From contig JAUVRF010000023.1 of assembly GCA_030597775.1 (NCBI GenBank), forward strand, positions 1 through 10,903: DNA of 10,903 bases, in the 5' to 3' direction. The stretch is from Methanobacteriota archaeon. GTDB taxonomy: Archaea > Thermoplasmatota > DTKX01 > GCA-020343715. Below, piece after piece: positions 5,877 to 10,903 of the stretch. Position 1 is the stretch's first letter. Each line of letters opens with the position of its first letter. A program made the position numbers and the translations under genes. A model generated the notes under the pieces. That model saw only the letters and a program-made list of their open reading frames with translations, did no database searches and was not told the DNA's origin.

Positions 5877-7030
5877 TGACCAGGTCGAGGAGGGGCCGGG
5901 AGGTGCTGGTCGTCCCTGCCAAGGAGGAGGCCTTCGCCGCCGCCCGCAAGCTGCACGTATATGCCGTACCCATTACGCGCAGCACATCGGACGTGTCATT
6001 TATCGCCTTCTACAGAGGTGCTCCGACCTCCGCGATCACCCACTACGCCAAGGTTGTCAGGATAACCAAGAACATGTCCTTCCAGGAGGTGTTCCCGGGG
6101 GGTTCTTCCATTCTCCTTCCCGAGGACTCGGCCTTGAAGGTCTATCACCTGGACCCTTTGGTGGAGCTCCAACGACGGGTGAAGAAGGGAAGGAACCCGC
6201 CCATCTCCGGACCCAGGTACACGAAGATGGAGAGGCTCACCAAGGCCCGCTACCTGGACGAGATCTGGCCCCCGGAGGAGACGAAATCGACCAAGGACCG
6301 GGGGAGGTCGGGGGCCAAGGGCAAGGCCAAGGCCAAGGAAGCGGACCTACCGAAGAAGGGCAGGACCAGTCGAGGTGGCAAGGCTGCCAAGGAGGCCGAG
6401 CCAAAGAAGAAGGGCAGGGCCGAGAGGACCAAGGGGACCGAATCCCCGAAGACCGAGACCAGGAAGGCCAGCAAGACCGAGAAGAAGCCCTCCGGACCCG
6501 GGGAGGGTCCCGAACCCGCCCCGAAGAGGAGGAGACGGGGTAAGAAGAAGGTGGAGAAGGAGGAGGAGGAGGAGCCGGAAGCGGGGCCGAAACCCTCTAT
6601 GCGTTACATAGTCGACGGTTCCAACGTTGCCCTCGAGGCAAGGTCGTTCAAGGAAGGAGGCCGTCTCAGCCAGATCGAGCTCTTGACGGCCAAGTTGGAG
6701 GAGACCGAGGGCGCCGTGGTCACCGTCATCGTGGACGCCAACCTGCGCCATCACATCGACAGGAAGGACGATATGGAGGTCATGATCAAGGACCGACGCA
6801 TCCTCCAGGCGCCCGCCCAGACCGACGCCGATGAGTTCATACTCCTCACGGCAGAATTCCACAGGTCCAAGGGTGAGACGGTCGTGATAGTGTCCAACGA
6901 CCGGTTCCAGGACTACATCAAGAAGTTCAAACCCCGCTTCGACTGGGTGAAGAGTTCCCAGCAGAAGTTCATGTTCGTGTTCTCCCATGAAGGCTCCGAG
7001 GTCATCGAGGCGATGATCTCGATCTCGTGA
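5876..7030 (+). CDS. NYN/PIN-domain (Zc3h12a-like) ribonuclease with charged linker and N-terminal possible PUA/EVE-like domain
   Basis: A 384-residue, three-part protein starting at GTG. The C-terminal 242-384 is a NYN/PIN nuclease fold: IVDGSN (245-250) gives the first acidic residue D247, IVDANL gives D287, TDADE gives D317/D319/E320, and IVSND gives D342. These are the spaced acidic residues that bind Mg2+ in Zc3h12a-type RNases, so single-stranded or structured RNA cleavage is likely. Residues 132-240 are a Lys/Glu/Pro/Gly-rich linker, including KRRRRGKKK (217-225) and a Glu run, probably disordered and RNA-binding. The N-terminal 9-131 is a compact alpha/beta domain (FIAFYRGAPTSAITHYAKVV, 42-61; SGPRYTKMERLTKARYLDEI, 111-130). 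It resembles PUA/EVE-type modules seen beside nucleases, but I am not sure of the family. The fusion suggests recognition of a modified or structured nucleic acid by one end and cleavage by the other. Confidence 0.88.
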   Translation: MTRSRRGREVLVVPAKEEAFAAARKLHVYAVPITRSTSDVSFIAFYRGAPTSAITHYAKVVRITKNMSFQEVFPGGSSILLPEDSALKVYHLDPLVELQRRVKKGRNPPISGPRYTKMERLTKARYLDEIWPPEETKSTKDRGRSGAKGKAKAKEADLPKKGRTSRGGKAAKEAEPKKKGRAERTKGTESPKTETRKASKTEKKPSGPGEGPEPAPKRRRRGKKKVEKEEEEEPEAGPKPSMRYIVDGSNVALEARSFKEGGRLSQIELLTAKLEETEGAVVTVIVDANLRHHIDRKDDMEVMIKDRRILQAPAQTDADEFILLTAEFHRSKGETVVIVSNDRFQDYIKKFKPRFDWVKSSQQKFMFVFSHEGSEVIEAMISIS

Positions 7031-7079
7031 GGCGGGCCCTTTCCCCCTCGCATCTCCGCATCCACCGATGGGACGAGGT

Positions 7080-7997
7080 CTAGCCCTTCTCCGCGGCTCC
7101 CAGGGCCCATATCCCCTCGGGCCTCCTGGTCCGGCCTGGGTCGCCCAGGTACATGCGCGTGCAGGGCGCGTAGGACACGGCGCCCATGGATACCAGCAGC
7201 TCGACCATGGCCTCGTTGTAGTCCGGGACGTTCACCGTCATCATGCGCGGGTAGGTCTCCCGGATCGCAGCCGTCATCACGGTCCTTGCCGCCAGGGCAC
7301 CCTCCTCGCTCTGGACGGAGACCAGCGGGCCCAGCCTCAGGCAGCCCTTGCTCCTTCTGAGCACCCCGTACGCCAGGACGGCCTTCCCGGTGGGGACGAC
7401 GAGCAGGGTGCTGTCCCCATCCGCGTGCAAGCGCCGGAGGAGCCCCTCCCGGTCCAGCCCGGACATGGTCCTGTCAAGCTCGATGGCCCGGGAGAGGTCG
7501 ATGTCCCCGCCCCTCCTAACCTCTGGGGGGGCCTCTGGCAGGTCGAACCTCGCCGTCTCGAGGCCGAATCGCAGGGAGGTCCAATCGGCCTTGAAACCCA
7601 GGTCGGAGTAGAAGCTGACCACGTTCCCGACCGAATCCAGGCCGACGGAGCTGATCCCAAGGGACCGTATGTGCGCCATGCCCGCTGCCATCAGTTCCTG
7701 GCCCATGCCCTGTCCCCTGAGGCTCTCCTTGACCAGCATCAGCCCGATGAACCCGAGCCTCCCCCAAACGGACGCGTAGACGCATCCGAGCACCTCGTGA
7801 CGGAAGCCAGTGGACCTCTTGAGGAGCATGCCGCCTGGCTGGACCGCGATCAGGCGCTCGACCTCTGCACGGGTGTAGGCCCAACCCGCCTCCTCCACGA
7901 GTCGTATGATGGCCTTGACGTCCTTGGGGGTGGCGGGCACGGTATCGCCCTCTCGGGGCGGGTCTGTGCCGGGGGCGGGTGTCACGTGCGGTGTCAC
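7080..7997 (-). CDS. Tandem GNAT acetyltransferase with C-terminal Acetyltransf_18-like domain
   Basis: A 305-residue protein from the GTG at 7997 (301 from the GTG at 7985). The first half is a canonical GNAT: TPKDVKAIIRLVEEAGWAYT opens the fold, and LVKESLRGQGMGQEL carries an intact R-x-x-G-x-G acetyl-CoA loop (R90, G93, G95 counted from 7985). SFYSDLGF closes it. The second half (about 160-285) matches the Acetyltransf_18 pattern: 'ELDRTMSGLDREGLLRRL', then 'KAVLAYGVLRR', 'LGPLVS', 'VNVPDYNEAMVELLVSMGAV' and 'TRMYLGD'. Such two-lobed GNATs have a catalytic N-lobe and a substrate-shaping C-lobe; the substrate is unknown. The frame runs on upstream to 8594, but that part is antisense to the next gene and lacks domain character. 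Between 8116 and 7997 no ATG, GTG or TTG is in frame, so the GTGs are the realistic starts. Confidence 0.85.
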   Translation of the reverse strand: MTPHVTPAPGTDPPREGDTVPATPKDVKAIIRLVEEAGWAYTRAEVERLIAVQPGGMLLKRSTGFRHEVLGCVYASVWGRLGFIGLMLVKESLRGQGMGQELMAAGMAHIRSLGISSVGLDSVGNVVSFYSDLGFKADWTSLRFGLETARFDLPEAPPEVRRGGDIDLSRAIELDRTMSGLDREGLLRRLHADGDSTLLVVPTGKAVLAYGVLRRSKGCLRLGPLVSVQSEEGALAARTVMTAAIRETYPRMMTVNVPDYNEAMVELLVSMGAVSYAPCTRMYLGDPGRTRRPEGIWALGAAEKG

Positions 7998-7999
7998 GT
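7978..7999. repeat. 12-bp-period direct repeat GGTGTCACGT x2 carrying two candidate GTG starts
   Basis: GGTGTCACGT occurs at 7978-7987 and 7990-7999. On the minus strand each copy reads ACGTGACACC, and each supplies an in-frame GTG (7985 and 7997) in the same context. This looks like a small tandem duplication of the start region, adding Val-Thr-Pro-His to the N-terminus. Confidence 0.6.
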
Positions 8000-8061
8000 C
8001 GTAACCGTGAATGAACCTTTCGGAGTGATTCTCCGTCCAGGTCGGGACGAGATATCCAGAA

Positions 8062-8079
8062 CCAAAACCAATATAAATG
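8062..8079. promoter_or_regulatory. Shared divergent TATA element (CCAATATAAATGG)
   Basis: CCAATATAAATGG (8068-8080) reads as AATATAAAT on the plus strand and ATTTATATT on the minus strand, so one near-symmetric element could serve both neighbours. On the plus strand, with purine-rich CCAAAACC ahead as BRE, it places transcription start near 8098-8102, just before the Shine-Dalgarno of the TTG start at 8116. On the minus strand it would start near 8045, giving the tandem GNAT a leader of about 48 bases. Confidence 0.55.
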
Positions 8080-8115
8080 GCATCTGGCTTTGAGGTTTCC
8101 CGGGAGAGAATCGCG

Positions 8116-10903
8116 TTGGCCAGCAACCGAGGTACCCGAAGGGCCGCCCTCATCGTCCTAGCGGCGCTCATGGTCCCGATGCTGCTCCTCGCCCCCGCCC
8201 TAGGACAGGCTCCATGGGTGGAGGTGATCGCCCCCGAGGACGGGGGCTGGGTGACGGACCCCCTTCTTGAGGTCCGTGGAAATGCATCCTCCCCGACCTT
8301 CGTCACCGACCTGGGGGCCGATTTCCTCACCAATGGAACGGGTTTCGGCCTGGAATGGGACGGTGAGAGCCTGAGCATGAGCCCCCGTGCCCTCTTCGTC
8401 GACACCTTCGGCGGTGACCAGCTGGATACCAGTAAGTGGACCGTGGTCCGTAGCCAGGGGGAAATAGCGGTCGAGAACGGCCACCTTCGGCTTGCCAACA
8501 TAGGTTGGAACCGCCAGTATCCTCTGGTCCAGAGCAGGGGAGCTATGTTCTCGCAGGATATGGACTGGATCGCCAGGATCGACATGAGGTACACCTCCCA
8601 GGGCTACTCCGGGTCAGGCGGAGGGATCTCCGATGGAACGGCGATCGCCAGTTCGAGTTTCATGGCCGCTTACAACGAATGGGCCGGCTGGCAGCACCCG
8701 AGTTTCAAAGTGTACTCCAACCACGAAGTGGTGTACAACCAATCCACCCCGGACACCAGCAATCACGTGTACACGCTGACATACGAGGCCGATCCCAGCA
8801 AGTACTCCGTACTGATGGACGGCACGAAACTGGACACCTTCAACCACTGGAACATCCCGTCGGTCTTCTGGCTGGGGGCCACCTCCGACGGGATATATGC
8901 TCAGATCGCCAACCTCGAGATCGATTACGTGGATGTCTGGGCATTCAACGGCAAACGGACCTTCGCACCGATACAGTTCGCCTTCGAGACAGCGGTCGAC
9001 GAGGTGAACATCAACTGGTCGACCACGCACCCGGCCACGGGGGATGCAGGTCTCCGGGCCCGCATCTCGACCGATGGCACCACCTGGGGTGACTGGACCG
9101 ATGTGGTCGACGGCATCCCCGACGCCCTCCTGACCGGCGTTTGGCTCCAGCTCCAGGTCGACCTCTCACTGCCTGGCGTGCGCAACACGAACGCCAATGT
9201 GGCATTGCACGGCATCGATGTCGTGGGACACCACCCCGTAAGGACCGTCGAGGTCAGAAGCAACAACGGCCAGTGGGTCGTTGCCACTGGGACCGAGGAG
9301 TGGACGGCAGAGGTCCAGCTGAGGGAGGATATGAACCACATCGATGGGCGGGTGACGGATTCAGGTGGGAGGTCCAACCTCTCCTACTCCCAGCAGGCCC
9401 AGGACACCACGCCTCCGGTCGGGTCGACGCGGACACTGAAGGACAGGCCCTACACCAACGACCTCAACGTGACCCTCTCCCTCGACGCGACCGACAAGTA
9501 CGGGGTCGAGTACGTCCAGGTCTCCAACTCTCCCTACTTCACGGGCATCGTCACCTTCCCGTTCCAGGGTTCCCTTGACTGGTCGATGCGCGGGTCGGAT
9601 GGGGAGGTGGCATGCTACGTACGGTTCGTGGACACCCATGGTCTGGTCAGCGAGACCTTCTCGGACCCCATCCTTTACGACACCTTCCCACCCTCGGGCA
9701 AGATCACGATCAATGACGGCGCCAAGTACTCCCCGTCCCTCGTTGTCGATCTTGCCGTTGAGTACTCCGACACGAGGGGAATAGCGACCATCGAGCTATC
9801 CAACCACGAGAACTTCACGGACATGAGGACGGTGGATGCTGGAGAGACGACCTTCGAGGGTTGGTCGATGGCCGAGGGCGAGGATGGACCCCGCACGGTG
9901 TATATGCGCCTTACCGATGTTTCGGGGAACGTAAGGGTCGTCGCCGACTCCATAGAGTACTTCCATCCAAAGGCGGTGGGGACCCTTACCCTCGCCGATG
10001 GGGCCAATGTGACAAAACAGGGGGTGGTCGACGTAGAGATCCCCGTTCCTCTGGAGCTTTGGGCACGAAGGATGCAGCTGTCCAACGAGCCCGCCTTCAT
10101 CGAAGCCACCTGGAAGCAGCTGGAGAAGGAGACCAAGTGGATCCTGTCCCCCGGGGATGGTCCCAAGGTGGTCTATCTCCGGTTCCTGGACTTCCGGGAC
10201 ATCGTATCCCTCCCGGTCAATGCAACGATCATCCTTGACACGACACCACCCCGGATCGACGTGATCATCGACGGGGGCGCGACATACGCGACCGACACCA
10301 CCGTCGCGGTCGAGGTGATCTACGTGGACGCCCTACCTGCCACATCGATGTGGGTTTCCAGGGTGGACCGTTTCAACGAGATAGAGCCCCATCAGTTCAT
10401 GGGCTCGTTCGAGTGGGAGCTCTTCCGGCAGGAGGGCCCCCAAGGATTGTTCATCAAGGTGGTCGACCTGGCCGGTAACGAGGCCGTTGGTCGTTCCAGC
10501 ATACATTTCGCCACGATCCTTCCCGAGGTGACCGTCCATCTGCCAGATGGAGAATGGTCCAATTCCGAGCGCCATGTCCCGATCCTCGTGGATGTCATCG
10601 ACCACTACGGAGGGATCGAGGTCCAGGTATCGATGGGCGCGGACCCCGGGGACGGAACCGAGTGGTTGGCCAATGATGGCGTTCTCCAAGCACCCGTACC
10701 GGAGGGTACCGCAGACGGTGACCACATGATCTATGTAAGGGCCCGTAACGCTGCCGGGCTCAAGTCCAAGGTGGCCAATGTCACCGTCACCCTCGACAGG
10801 ACCGCTCCTGATGTGACCGTGCTCGGTCCTGTGGACGGGTCATCTATACCCCAGAAGGGGTTCGATGTGCTGCTGGAGCTGATGTCCAGCGATCCCTCCG
10901 GCA
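8116..10903 (+). CDS. Large secreted protein: concanavalin/LamG-like domain followed by Ig-like repeats (partial, C-terminus off the right edge)
   Basis: The frame is open for 929 codons to the edge. A TTG at 8116 is chosen because GGGAG (8102-8106) lies 9 bases upstream and the TATA box at 8069-8076 would start transcription between them; the upstream ATG at 8077 overlaps that TATA box. The TTG start yields a clean signal peptide: basic NRGTRR, a hydrophobic core, then cleavage near LGQA (about residues 29-32). A short Ig-like module (33-90) follows. A jelly-roll domain at about 93-280 begins 'LFVDTFGGDQLDTSKW', a typical opening for concanavalin/LamG-like carbohydrate-binding folds. From about 282 onward are repeated Ig-like beta modules joined by T-T-P-P or similar turns (for example near 434 and 713). 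At least 10 N-x-S/T sequons are present. The likely role is a glycan-binding cell-surface or secreted protein; whether it ends in PGF-CTERM lies outside the window. Confidence 0.88.
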   Translation, partial: MASNRGTRRAALIVLAALMVPMLLLAPALGQAPWVEVIAPEDGGWVTDPLLEVRGNASSPTFVTDLGADFLTNGTGFGLEWDGESLSMSPRALFVDTFGGDQLDTSKWTVVRSQGEIAVENGHLRLANIGWNRQYPLVQSRGAMFSQDMDWIARIDMRYTSQGYSGSGGGISDGTAIASSSFMAAYNEWAGWQHPSFKVYSNHEVVYNQSTPDTSNHVYTLTYEADPSKYSVLMDGTKLDTFNHWNIPSVFWLGATSDGIYAQIANLEIDYVDVWAFNGKRTFAPIQFAFETAVDEVNINWSTTHPATGDAGLRARISTDGTTWGDWTDVVDGIPDALLTGVWLQLQVDLSLPGVRNTNANVALHGIDVVGHHPVRTVEVRSNNGQWVVATGTEEWTAEVQLREDMNHIDGRVTDSGGRSNLSYSQQAQDTTPPVGSTRTLKDRPYTNDLNVTLSLDATDKYGVEYVQVSNSPYFTGIVTFPFQGSLDWSMRGSDGEVACYVRFVDTHGLVSETFSDPILYDTFPPSGKITINDGAKYSPSLVVDLAVEYSDTRGIATIELSNHENFTDMRTVDAGETTFEGWSMAEGEDGPRTVYMRLTDVSGNVRVVADSIEYFHPKAVGTLTLADGANVTKQGVVDVEIPVPLELWARRMQLSNEPAFIEATWKQLEKETKWILSPGDGPKVVYLRFLDFRDIVSLPVNATIILDTTPPRIDVIIDGGATYATDTTVAVEVIYVDALPATSMWVSRVDRFNEIEPHQFMGSFEWELFRQEGPQGLFIKVVDLAGNEAVGRSSIHFATILPEVTVHLPDGEWSNSERHVPILVDVIDHYGGIEVQVSMGADPGDGTEWLANDGVLQAPVPEGTADGDHMIYVRARNAAGLKSKVANVTVTLDRTAPDVTVLGPVDGSSIPQKGFDVLLELMSSDPSG

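Noticed and set aside
6319..6360. AAGG/CAAGG-type repeats in the nuclease gene as possible CRISPR or satellite repeats
   Set aside because: They are in-frame Lys/Ala/Gly codons of the charged linker with irregular spacing and no spacers.
7068..8093. 341-codon plus-strand frame opposite the tandem GNAT
   Set aside because: No recognisable motif; the minus strand carries two good acetyltransferase folds.
7998..8594. Upstream extension of the tandem GNAT frame to an ATG at 8594
   Set aside because: The extra ~199 codons lie antisense to the signal peptide and lectin-like domain of the next gene, show no domain, and pass through the divergent promoter.

Overview
The window is GC-rich (roughly 60% by eye) and looks archaeal, most likely from a Euryarchaeota/Thermoplasmatota-type genome. 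The main evidence is a large secreted protein ending in a PGF-CTERM archaeosortase signal (Pro-Gly-Phe-Gly, hydrophobic helix, Arg-Arg-Arg-Asp). Supporting evidence is TATA-like boxes about 25 bases ahead of several starts, starts that appear leaderless (ATG at 4474, GTG at 5876), and strong Shine-Dalgarno sites ahead of non-ATG starts. No rRNA, tRNA, CRISPR array, insertion sequence or phage gene was seen. The lineage below 'archaeon' is inference.

Layout. (1) 1-1060, minus: 3' part of a polytopic membrane protein of unknown family, cut by the left edge. (2) 1248-4280, plus: a 1010-residue surface protein with a NosD/CASH-type beta-helix, PKD and Ig-like domains, and a PGF-CTERM tail. (3) 4420-5197, plus: a two-gene operon of small winged-helix proteins behind an AT-rich promoter containing four ATAAC-type half-sites in dyad arrangement. 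The second gene appears to start at a TTG whose ribosome binding site overlaps the first gene's stop. (4) 5239-5736, minus: a GNAT acetyltransferase. (5) 5876-7030, plus: a three-part protein with an N-terminal possibly PUA/EVE-like domain, a long Lys/Glu/Pro-rich linker, and a C-terminal NYN/PIN (Zc3h12a-like) ribonuclease domain. (6) 7080-7997, minus: a tandem GNAT protein with a second Acetyltransf_18-like half. (7) 8116 to the right edge, plus: a large secreted protein with a concanavalin/LamG-like domain followed by Ig-like repeats, incomplete at its 3' end.

The genes alternate strand, so most are single-gene units; only the two winged-helix genes form a clear operon. The two surface proteins share a design (signal peptide, ligand-binding-type N-terminal domain, stacked Ig-like modules, many N-glycosylation sequons) and probably contribute to the cell envelope or bind extracellular glycans. 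The winged-helix pair is probably self-regulated through the half-site cluster. The NYN/PIN protein is the likeliest RNA-processing or RNA-decay factor. I saw no multi-gene defence or biosynthetic system. The most novel-looking items are the operator/TTG-coupled regulator pair and the NYN/PIN fusion.
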